Source of the DNA: CAYMEV01 sp964389675 [NCBI: uncultured Candidatus Sumerlaeota bacterium]
GTDB taxonomy: Bacteria; CAYMEV01
NCBI GenBank assembly: GCA_964389675.1
Contig: CAYMEV010000002.1
Coordinates: 62,001-126,000 of the forward strand
Reading direction: 5' to 3'
DNA: 64,000 nt
Positions 57,242-64,000 of the stretch are shown one piece after another (positions within the stretch are counted from its first letter, which is position 1; each line of letters begins with the position of its first letter). A model generated the notes under the pieces. That model was not told the DNA's origin, did no database searches, and saw nothing but the letters and a program-made list of their open reading frames with translations. The position numbers and the translations under genes are program-made.

Positions 57242-57250
57242 ATTTTTGAT

Positions 57251-57279
57251 TTTACATTATTATTTTTAAGGTATATAAT
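57251..57279 (+). promoter_or_regulatory. sigma70 promoter of the kinase-carbamoyltransferase-radical SAM-tsaE run
   Basis: TTTACA, a 17-base spacer and a perfect TATAAT, ending 42 bases before the first ATG of the kinase gene. This is the best promoter match in the window. Confidence 0.6.
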
Positions 57280-57320
57280 CCCATTTGTAATTTATTATAA
57301 TCCATGAATATTTATGAAAA

Positions 57321-59501
57321 ATGAACAGACAAAATGACATTAATGGTGATGACAATATGATATTAGGCCCTTATGAAATTATCGAGAAGATTGGAGAGGG
57401 TGGGTTTGGAATAGTATATAAGGCAAGAGATAACACTCTCGACAGAGAGGTTGCTGTAAAGGTGCTCTGTATCAAAAGGGATAAGACTCAGGATGACAAG
57501 GGTGGCAAGACTCCTGGAGCAGCTTCATCCCCTGAAATCAAAAAGAAGGAAAAGGCATTTGAGGAGAGGTTTATCAAGGAAGCCCAGAATGCTGCCAAAT
57601 TGGATCATAGCAATATTGCAAAGATTTATTATGCCGGCGTTGAGAAAAGCCTGAGATTTTTTGCAATGGAATATATAGATGGAAGGGGTGTTGATGATAT
57701 ACTGGAGGAGGAAGGGCCCCTGCCGATACAGCTTACGCTTCATATAATCTATTATACGGTCAGCGGACTTGCTGAAGCCCTAAAATACGGGATTATTCAC
57801 AGGGACATCAAACCAAGCAATATAATGATTACTGATGATTATACTGTTAAGATAGTTGATTTTGGACTGTCAAAGATATTATCGGAAAATTCATCAATCA
57901 CAGCAGATGGTTCAGCATTCGGCACACCTTTCTTTATGAGCCCTGAACAGTGCAAAGGAGATCCTCTTGATTTCAGAAGCGATATCTATTCACTGGGTAT
58001 TACAATGTTCTATATGCTTACCCACAAATATCCGTTTGAGGCGGATAAGCCCCTTGCGATTCTAAATAAGCACGTGAACGAAGAGCTGCCGGATGTTTCC
58101 CTTTTCGCGAATGAGACTATAACTCAGGATGTGAAGAATCTCCTTACCAAAATGACAAACAAAAAGCCTGAAGACAGGTACCAAAGCTATGTAGTCCTGC
58201 TCTCAGAGCTTAGAAAACTTAGGCTTAGGTATCCCTTCATTAACGATGAAATAGAAAAGGAAATAATCATTAATGATTCCAGTGCAACAATCTATGGTCC
58301 CGATAAATCACCTGAGGATATTATTGAAGAACACAAAACTATGAAAGAGAGGTTCAAATTTCTCATTAAAGAGGGTGATATCTTTGAGATTGAGGAATTT
58401 CTCATAAGGTACCCTGAAAATGAATATACAAAACTGCTTGAAGAAAAGCTCGCTCATCTGAGAGATGAAGCCGAGATATTCAAGAAGACCGAGATGCTTG
58501 ATGTCTATGAAGAATGGGAAAAATTCATAAAGCTCTTTCCTGAGGGGAAATACAGCCAATATGCCCATGAAAGGCTTGAATTCCTTCGTGAGATAAGGGA
58601 AAAGGAAAATAATAAAAAGGCCCAGAAACTGGAGCTTTTTGAAAGAGCAAAGAAAAAGAACACAAAAGAGGACTATGAACAATTTCTGCTATTATACCCT
58701 AATGCGGAAGAAAGCGTACATATCAGAGGCCTGATGGACAAGCTTGAACAAAGCACCATTACCCATGATGAAAAGAGGAGCACGGAGAAGACAGGCCATT
58801 CCTTTATAAGGCTTATAGAAAAGTCTGAAAGCCTTATAGAAAAAAAAGATTATTCAAGTGCACTGGAAATTGTTACTAATATTTTGTCAAAAAATCCTAA
58901 GCATGCAAAAGCTCAGATGCTCAGGGGAAAAATACTGAAGATTAAGCCAAAGCTTTCTCCCTATTACAAAAGGCATGATTTCAAAATATACAGGATCGCC
59001 ATATACATTATAATACTGCTTTTGCTTGGCAGCATGTTCATCCTTGATCTTTTTATATACAGATCAGTTCTTCCTGTTATAGTGCCTGAGATTACAAAAA
59101 ACTATCTATATCTTGACAGCTATGGGAGCCTTAGGCCAATGCTGAAAAGCGTGGTTTCCGCAGACAGGATATTAAAGGCGGATAAAAACGCTGCCAGAAT
59201 AAGGCATATAGTCGATACCAGAAGAAGCGTTATTGAAGCTGTTCAGGATAAAAGATTCTATTCGCCTGAAGGAAATAACTTCATTTACCACCTGGGCAGG
59301 CTGAAGGAGATAGAAGATAATGAAAAATACTATAATAAGCTTAAATATAATGGTATAAGCAAAATGCTTGAAATTGGAAGCTACCTTGACAGTCTCATGA
59401 AGTATGATGAATCAAGAGTTTTATATGAATATATACTTTCTATCGATCCTGACAATCAAGAGGTATTGAAGAGATTTCGCATTAGAGACTATAACAGATA
59501 A
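57321..59501 (+). CDS. membrane-spanning Ser/Thr protein kinase with helical repeats
   Basis: A 726-residue kinase. The catalytic domain (about 17-300) is canonical: glycine loop 'GEGGFG' (25-30), Lys47, His160-Arg-Asp162, Asp180-Phe-Gly, SPEQ at 207-210, so it should be active. A Lys/Gly-rich insert of about 25 residues lies after the Lys strand. Residues about 340-480 hold three short repeats built on 'F-x-x-x-Y/F-P-E-x-x-Y', like the helical repeats of BamD-type proteins, followed by one TPR-like unit. A transmembrane helix (559-580) leads to a 146-residue outer part with no known domain. The start could also be the ATG at 57357. It lies nine bases before the second carbamoyltransferase. 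Confidence 0.9.
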   Translation: MNRQNDINGDDNMILGPYEIIEKIGEGGFGIVYKARDNTLDREVAVKVLCIKRDKTQDDKGGKTPGAASSPEIKKKEKAFEERFIKEAQNAAKLDHSNIAKIYYAGVEKSLRFFAMEYIDGRGVDDILEEEGPLPIQLTLHIIYYTVSGLAEALKYGIIHRDIKPSNIMITDDYTVKIVDFGLSKILSENSSITADGSAFGTPFFMSPEQCKGDPLDFRSDIYSLGITMFYMLTHKYPFEADKPLAILNKHVNEELPDVSLFANETITQDVKNLLTKMTNKKPEDRYQSYVVLLSELRKLRLRYPFINDEIEKEIIINDSSATIYGPDKSPEDIIEEHKTMKERFKFLIKEGDIFEIEEFLIRYPENEYTKLLEEKLAHLRDEAEIFKKTEMLDVYEEWEKFIKLFPEGKYSQYAHERLEFLREIREKENNKKAQKLELFERAKKKNTKEDYEQFLLLYPNAEESVHIRGLMDKLEQSTITHDEKRSTEKTGHSFIRLIEKSESLIEKKDYSSALEIVTNILSKNPKHAKAQMLRGKILKIKPKLSPYYKRHDFKIYRIAIYIIILLLLGSMFILDLFIYRSVLPVIVPEITKNYLYLDSYGSLRPMLKSVVSADRILKADKNAARIRHIVDTRRSVIEAVQDKRFYSPEGNNFIYHLGRLKEIEDNEKYYNKLKYNGISKMLEIGSYLDSLMKYDESRVLYEYILSIDPDNQEVLKRFRIRDYNR

Positions 59502-59509
59502 AATTACCT

Positions 59510-61183
59510 ATGACAGATCCTGCAATTATCCTTTCCATAAATGATGGACACGATGCAAACTGCACTCTTGCTGAAGGTGATAGAATCCTTTTAAGTACTT
59601 CAAGGGAGCGTTTTACGAGGTATAAATTCCAGGGAGGCTATCCTCTCGAGATAATAGAATATATAAGGAAGAACCTGGGTTTATCTCTTGATGATATTGA
59701 CCAGATAATATTTACAAACAGGCTGAACTTTGTTCACAGGTTTTTCTCAAAGACATTTCATGCATATTACCATGATTATTTTTCTCTTTCTCAGAAGCTT
59801 TATCTTTTATATCAGGATTTTTTCAGAAGGATACCCTGCTATCAGAACTTTATGGATATGATAAGCCGTCAGGCCTACAGGAAACATTTCCGGAAGATCA
59901 TATTCCTTGATCACCACCTTTCTCATGCAGCAGCAGCGTATTACTATTCAGGCCTTCAGAAAGCATTGATAATAACAGCAGATAATATCGGGGACGGGCT
60001 TTCTGCTTCTGTCTATAAGGGCTGTGACGGAAGAATGTCTCTTATAAAGCCGATTGGCTGTCTCCAGTCTCCAGGCCAGTTTTACGGTGAAATTACTCAA
60101 ATACTGGGTTTTGATCCTCTCAAGCATGCAGGAAAGACAACAGGGCTTGCAGCGAATGGTGACCCCGCAAAACTGTATCATGTTATGGAAAAACTCTTCT
60201 ACCTTTCAAATAATAAAGAATCAATGCATATAAAGAGTATTATAAACCCGTTTAAGAAATCATGGATAAAGAAGAAACTTGAGGGTTATTCAAGAGAAGA
60301 TATAGCAGCTGCAGCCCAGAAACGGCTGGAGGATTGCTTCATAGAATTTATAAAAAGCTATGTAAGAAAGAGTAATATACACGATATTGTGGTTTCAGGA
60401 GGGGTATTCGGCAATGTAAAACTGAATCAGCACATATTCGAATTGCCGGAGGTTGACAATCTATATGTCCATCCCGGGATGAGTGATTGTGGCCTGAGCA
60501 TGGGTGCTACCGCATATTACTGGATGGAAAAAAAGGGGAAGAAGCCTTTATTCCTTGATAATATATACCTTGGTCCTGAACCTGGAAATATACCAGAGGA
60601 TTTAATAGATAGAGAAAAATACAGTATCAAAGAATTTCATGAACTTGAAAGGGAAATAGCTCTCAGGCTTGCTCAGGGAAAGATAATCGCCATATGCAGG
60701 GGAAGGATGGAATATGGCCCTAGAGCTCTTGGAAACAGGTCTATAATATATAATCCTCTTGATAAATCTGTAAATGACTGGCTTAATAAAAAACTGAACA
60801 GGTCAGAGTTCATGCCTTTTGCACCCACAATATTATATGAGGATATTGACAGGCTTTTCAGCATAAAGAATGGAGGATGCCTGTCAGACAGGTTTATGAC
60901 CATTACCTATTCTGCAAAGGATATTATGAGGGATAAAGCCCCGGCAGTGATACACACCGATAATACAGCCAGGCCCCAGGTCCTGAGGAGGTCTGATAAC
61001 AGGTTCTTTTATGATATTATAAAAACATACAAGGATTTGACAGGCATCCCTTGCGTGCTGAATACCAGCTTCAATCTGCATGAGGAACCTATTGTCATGA
61101 CAGGAAATGATGCATGCAGAGCATTCATCCAGGCAGATCTCGATGTCCTGGTTTTGAATAACCTAATTATAGAAAAGAAATGA
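59510..61183 (+). CDS. carbamoyltransferase, NodU/CmcH/TobZ family (copy 2)
   Basis: A 557-residue enzyme related to the gene at 19624 but shorter and clearly diverged. The N-terminal Kae1-like domain begins 'ILSINDGHDANCTL' and has 'LDHHLSHAAAAYYY'; the C-terminal YrdC-like domain has 'GRMEYGPRALGNRSI' and 'FMPFAPTILY'. All family hallmarks are kept, so it should transfer carbamoyl to a hydroxyl acceptor. Its neighbours are a kinase and a B12-binding radical SAM enzyme rather than SxtJ, so its acceptor is probably different from copy 1. Its stop overlaps the next start by four bases. Confidence 0.92.
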   Translation: MTDPAIILSINDGHDANCTLAEGDRILLSTSRERFTRYKFQGGYPLEIIEYIRKNLGLSLDDIDQIIFTNRLNFVHRFFSKTFHAYYHDYFSLSQKLYLLYQDFFRRIPCYQNFMDMISRQAYRKHFRKIIFLDHHLSHAAAAYYYSGLQKALIITADNIGDGLSASVYKGCDGRMSLIKPIGCLQSPGQFYGEITQILGFDPLKHAGKTTGLAANGDPAKLYHVMEKLFYLSNNKESMHIKSIINPFKKSWIKKKLEGYSREDIAAAAQKRLEDCFIEFIKSYVRKSNIHDIVVSGGVFGNVKLNQHIFELPEVDNLYVHPGMSDCGLSMGATAYYWMEKKGKKPLFLDNIYLGPEPGNIPEDLIDREKYSIKEFHELEREIALRLAQGKIIAICRGRMEYGPRALGNRSIIYNPLDKSVNDWLNKKLNRSEFMPFAPTILYEDIDRLFSIKNGGCLSDRFMTITYSAKDIMRDKAPAVIHTDNTARPQVLRRSDNRFFYDIIKTYKDLTGIPCVLNTSFNLHEEPIVMTGNDACRAFIQADLDVLVLNNLIIEKK

Positions 61184-62586
61184 AAATATTACTCTTAAAA
61201 TGGACGGAAAAGGTTGTTGGCAGGAGTGTTGACCCTAAATTTGTCCAGGGGGTCACTGGCATATATCCCCCTCTGGGGCTAATGTATATTGCCTCAGCTC
61301 TTCTCGATGCGGGGCATGATGCCAGGATCCTTGATATGCCCGCCGAAAGAATGTCCGAGGATAAGCTGGAAGATTACCTCAAAAAAGAGGCCTTTGATAT
61401 CATCGGCTTCAGTGCTGCTACTCTTCTATGGCCTCAGGTGGCATCGGGAATAAAAAAGGTAAAGAGAATTCTCCCTGAGGCGATTACAGTGCTTGGAGGC
61501 CCGCATACTGTCCTTTTCTACCGTGAATGCCTTGCTGTCAGGGAACTCGACTATGTTGTGGTGGGAGAGGGTGAAGAAACAATAGTAGAGCTGTTATCAA
61601 GCATTGTAAATAAAACGGATAAAAGAATGGTGAAGGGAATTGCTTTCAGAAGTGGAGAGGGTATCTGCTTTACTGGAAATAGAGACCTTTTAGATATTAA
61701 TGGTATTTCATTTCCTGCAAGGCATCTGATTGACCAGGACAAGTACATGTCCATTATGGCAAGAAAGCCTTTTGCCACAATGGTTACAAGCAGAGGATGC
61801 CCTTTCAGATGCCATTTCTGTACTCAGGTTTACTGGCAGAACAAGTTTCGCATGAGGACATCCGGTAATGTAATTGAAGAGATAGAAGAGATTGTCGAAA
61901 AGTATAATGCCAGAGAAATTATGATGTATGATGAGACATTTCTTGTGGATAAAAAAAGAGCTATCTCTATTTCTGAAGGCATAACTGAAAAAGGATTAAA
62001 AATTAAATGGGATATCAGAACGCGTATTGATACAATTGATGAAGCCATAATGGAATCTATAAGGAAAGCAGGATGCTATAAAGTCCATATAGGAATCGAG
62101 AGCGGTTCAGACAGGATACTTGAAAAGATGAATAAAGGTATTGATACTGCCGGGATTATAAAAACAGTCAATAATTTGAAGAAATATGGTTTTGAGGTTC
62201 TCGGATACTTTATGATCGGATACGTGGGAGAAACGCTCGATGAGATAAATGAAACGATCAATTTCAGCCTCAGCCTTCCCCTGGACTGGGCTCATTACAA
62301 TATAACACTTCCTGTACCGGCGGTGCCTCTTTTTGACGATGCAGTTGAAAAGCATATTATAGAAAAGGACTATTGGAGCAGGTATACACTTATGCTTGGA
62401 GAGATAAAGCCGCCAGCCTATTTTAATGACAGCGGGCTTTCAGCTGAAGAGCTTGAGGATCTGCTAAAAAATGCATACCGCAGGTTTTATCTTAGACCTT
62501 CCAGGATCCTTAACTGCACCATCAAAATGCTTGATAAGGATAGAATAAAAAATGGATTATCAGGGCTGTTTCAGCTTTTGAGGTAA
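61180..62586 (+). CDS. B12-binding-domain radical SAM protein
   Basis: A 468-residue enzyme. Residues about 25-145 are a cobalamin-binding Rossmann-like domain ('LDAGHDARILDMP', 'IIGFSAATLLWPQV', 'VLGGPHTVLF'). The radical SAM core has Cys-x3-Cys-x2-Cys in 'SRGCPFRCHFC' and 'GIESGSDRILEKMNKG'. The family includes methylases and ring-modifying enzymes of lipids, antibiotics and hopanoids. It overlaps the carbamoyltransferase start-stop by four bases, so both probably work on one product. The exact reaction cannot be told. Confidence 0.9.
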   Translation: MKILLLKWTEKVVGRSVDPKFVQGVTGIYPPLGLMYIASALLDAGHDARILDMPAERMSEDKLEDYLKKEAFDIIGFSAATLLWPQVASGIKKVKRILPEAITVLGGPHTVLFYRECLAVRELDYVVVGEGEETIVELLSSIVNKTDKRMVKGIAFRSGEGICFTGNRDLLDINGISFPARHLIDQDKYMSIMARKPFATMVTSRGCPFRCHFCTQVYWQNKFRMRTSGNVIEEIEEIVEKYNAREIMMYDETFLVDKKRAISISEGITEKGLKIKWDIRTRIDTIDEAIMESIRKAGCYKVHIGIESGSDRILEKMNKGIDTAGIIKTVNNLKKYGFEVLGYFMIGYVGETLDEINETINFSLSLPLDWAHYNITLPVPAVPLFDDAVEKHIIEKDYWSRYTLMLGEIKPPAYFNDSGLSAEELEDLLKNAYRRFYLRPSRILNCTIKMLDKDRIKNGLSGLFQLLR

Positions 62587-62591
62587 AATAA

Positions 62592-63029
62592 ATGGAGTAT
62601 ACTGTAAAAAATGAAGATGAACTGGCCGGTATTGCTTCAGTAATCCATGGATCTGTAAAAAGGGGTGATATTGTTGTCTTTGATGGGGAGCTTGGTGCAG
62701 GCAAGACTGCCCTGATAAAAAGAATCTGCAAACTTTACGGCATTGAGAGTAATAAGGTAAAGAGCCCTTCCTTCAGCATACATAATGTCTACCTCGGTCC
62801 TGAAATAATTGTAAATCATTATGACCTCTACAGGCTGTCAGATATTGAGGACCTTAGCATGCTTAATATTTTTGAAAACATTGAGAATTCTATTACTTTA
62901 ATAGAATGGGGAGGCAGGTTTATTGAATACTTCTATGAGAACTGCAGGCTGATTATTACTATAAGGTATATTGAAAACCTTAATGAAGGCAGAAGGGTTT
63001 ATATTAGAAAAGGTGGGAAAGAGGGGTAA
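62592..63029 (+). CDS. tsaE: tRNA threonylcarbamoyladenosine biosynthesis ATPase TsaE
   Basis: A 145-residue P-loop ATPase, needed with TsaB, TsaC and TsaD to make t6A at position 37 of ANN-decoding tRNAs. Walker A is 'GELGAGKT' at 32-39, followed by 'VKSPSFSIHNVY' and 'HYDLYRL', the family hallmarks, and 'LIEWGGRF'. It is five bases after the radical SAM gene. None of its partner genes is in the window; the YrdC- and Kae1-like domains of the carbamoyltransferases are distant relatives only. Confidence 0.93.
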   Translation: MEYTVKNEDELAGIASVIHGSVKRGDIVVFDGELGAGKTALIKRICKLYGIESNKVKSPSFSIHNVYLGPEIIVNHYDLYRLSDIEDLSMLNIFENIENSITLIEWGGRFIEYFYENCRLIITIRYIENLNEGRRVYIRKGGKEG

Positions 63030-63042
63030 GAACCCCTCTTTT
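63018..63042. terminator. strong bidirectional terminator at the tsaE stop codon
   Basis: A 9-bp stem (AAAGAGGGG / CCCCTCTTT) with a 6-base loop. The tsaE TAA stop codon lies inside the loop and T or A runs flank both sides, so it can end transcription of both tsaE and the convergent dehydrogenase gene. Confidence 0.75.
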
Positions 63043-63047
63043 AAGTC

Positions 63048-64000
63048 TTATAGCCAGCCTCTTAACTTACATGATTTTTCAACTCTGTGAACGGCTATCA
63101 TATATGCTGCATCCCTCATGTAGACATTCTTTTCTTTTGCCAGATCGTAGACACCCTCATAAGCTACAGTCATCTTTGTATCCAGTTTTTCCAGGACTTC
63201 CTTTTCTGACCAGTAATAATTCATATTATTCTGTACGCCTTCGAAATATGAACATATAACACCGCCGGCATTGCACAGGAAATCAGGTATCAGATGCACT
63301 TTCTTGCTGTAGATCACCTCATCTGCATCCTGCGTTGTAGGGCCATTTGCAGCTTCAGCTATTATTTTTACCCTGGAGAAATCTATGTCGTTTACATTGT
63401 CCTTTCTGAGAACGCCTTCTGTTGCAGCAGGAACAAGGATATCAACGGATTGTGAAAGCCATGCGCCTCCATCCAGAATCTCATATCCTGCCTTTTTTGC
63501 CTTTTCTTTATCGATCGAACCGAATTTGTCAGTTATTGATTTAAGGTACCCGGCATCAATCCCGTCCCTTTTCTTGAATGTATAAGGTTTCTTGTCTATA
63601 TTGTCCCAGCATGAAACAGCAATGACCTTTCCTCCTAACTGAGTAAAAAGGAGTGCAGCATATTGGCCTACATTCCCGAATCCCTGGATAGAACATGTTT
63701 TACCGTCGATATTCTCGCCCATTTTCTTTAAAGCTTCTCTGATCGTATAGATAGCGCCAAAACCTGTTGCCTGTGTCCTGCCCAGTGAACCGCCATAATT
63801 TGCAATTTTTCCTGTTATTACGCCTGGCTGCTTGCATCTTGCAATTGTCTCATATTCATCCATGAGCCACATCATATGCTGTGCATTGGTCATTACATCC
63901 GGTGCAGGAACATCATTGTTAGGACCTACTATATCAAATATTTTTCTCATGAAGCCTCTGCAAAGCTTTTCCTGTTCGGTATCGCTCATTTCCCTGGGAT
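63048..64000 (-). CDS. gdhA: glutamate dehydrogenase, C-terminal part (cut by window edge)
   Basis: The last about 317 residues of a Glu/Leu/Phe/Val dehydrogenase. The visible part has 'GPNNDVPAPDVMTN', 'GKIANYGGSLGRTQATGFG', the NAD(P) loop 'QGFGNVGQYAALLF' and 'FLCNAGGVICSYFE'. The reading frame continues past the window edge ('P-R-E' precedes the first visible Met), so that Met is internal and about 100-120 N-terminal residues, including the catalytic Lys region, lie outside. It links 2-oxoglutarate and ammonia to glutamate. No sign of damage. Confidence 0.93.
   Translation of the reverse strand, partial: PREMSDTEQEKLCRGFMRKIFDIVGPNNDVPAPDVMTNAQHMMWLMDEYETIARCKQPGVITGKIANYGGSLGRTQATGFGAIYTIREALKKMGENIDGKTCSIQGFGNVGQYAALLFTQLGGKVIAVSCWDNIDKKPYTFKKRDGIDAGYLKSITDKFGSIDKEKAKKAGYEILDGGAWLSQSVDILVPAATEGVLRKDNVNDIDFSRVKIIAEAANGPTTQDADEVIYSKKVHLIPDFLCNAGGVICSYFEGVQNNMNYYWSEKEVLEKLDTKMTVAYEGVYDLAKEKNVYMRDAAYMIAVHRVEKSCKLRGWL

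Noticed and set aside
62592-63029. tsaE as part of the carbamoyltransferase pathway
   Set aside because: TsaE has its own housekeeping role in t6A synthesis; its position at the operon end may be chance, though the carbamoyltransferases share distant YrdC/Kae1 folds with its partners.
63048-64000. Glutamate dehydrogenase as a truncated pseudogene
   Set aside because: The frame stays open to the window edge and the motifs are intact; it is cut only by the window.

Overview
The window is an AT-rich stretch of bacterial chromosome with dense, mostly intact genes, short intergenic gaps (none without a gene exceeds about 260 bases) and one tRNA. It shows no CRISPR array, insertion sequence, integrase or phage module. 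The genes point to a Gram-negative, probably anaerobic or fermentative bacterium. There are Kdo (LPS core sugar) genes kdsD and kdsA, many surface-glycan enzymes, secreted and lipid-anchored proteins with relaxed lipoboxes, a rotary V/A-type ATPase, and no respiratory genes in view. Relaxed lipoboxes, NtrB-like hybrid histidine kinases, kinase-ATPase-TPR giants and a V-type ATPase fit a spirochaete or a neighbouring uncultured phylum, but the window alone cannot settle the taxon.

Layout. 1-8.5 kb: two secreted proteins, a DUF4359-like membrane protein, an HD-domain nucleotidase and a GrpB-type nucleotidyltransferase, a giant Ser/Thr kinase-like protein with STAND-type ATPase and TPR array on the minus strand, and a small membrane protein. 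8.7-13.2 kb: two tandem paralogous hybrid histidine kinases. 13.2-17.2 kb: two transporters, an Fe-S L-cysteine desulfidase/serine dehydratase-like enzyme and a VOC protein. 17.4-21.4 kb (minus): a glycan-decoration operon of carbamoyltransferase, SxtJ-type membrane protein, helical adaptor and GT4 glycosyltransferase. 21.6-25.4 kb (minus): dihydrolipoyl dehydrogenase, a coiled-coil lipoprotein and an anchored propeller-like protein.

25.6-34.2 kb: a complete V/A-type ATPase operon in the order H-I-K-E-C-F-A-B-D, with the sodium-binding ligands of the membrane rotor conserved, followed by tRNA-Phe. 34.6-42.1 kb: a second giant kinase-ATPase-TPR protein, then a coiled-coil methyltransferase and a GT39-like membrane glycosyltransferase. 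42.2-47.5 kb: an anchored protein with three tandem pilin-head-like repeats, guanine deaminase, an Orn/Lys/Arg decarboxylase and a lipoprotein. 47.6-50.0 kb (minus): kdsD-kdsA-HAD. 50.2-54.7 kb: an alkaline-phosphatase-superfamily enzyme, a radical SAM protein, a GT2 glycosyltransferase and a DUF1573-like secreted protein. 54.7-63.0 kb: a double M16 peptidase, then a Ser/Thr kinase, a second carbamoyltransferase, a B12-binding radical SAM enzyme and tsaE in one run. The window ends inside a glutamate dehydrogenase gene on the minus strand.

Two themes recur. The first is phospho-signalling with built-in scaffolds: three Ser/Thr kinase-like proteins and two hybrid histidine kinases. The second is surface-glycan building: two carbamoyltransferases, three glycosyltransferases, methyltransferase, Kdo genes and radical SAM enzymes. 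A kinase gene lies directly upstream of two of the glycan clusters, which suggests, but does not prove, that phosphorylation controls envelope modification.
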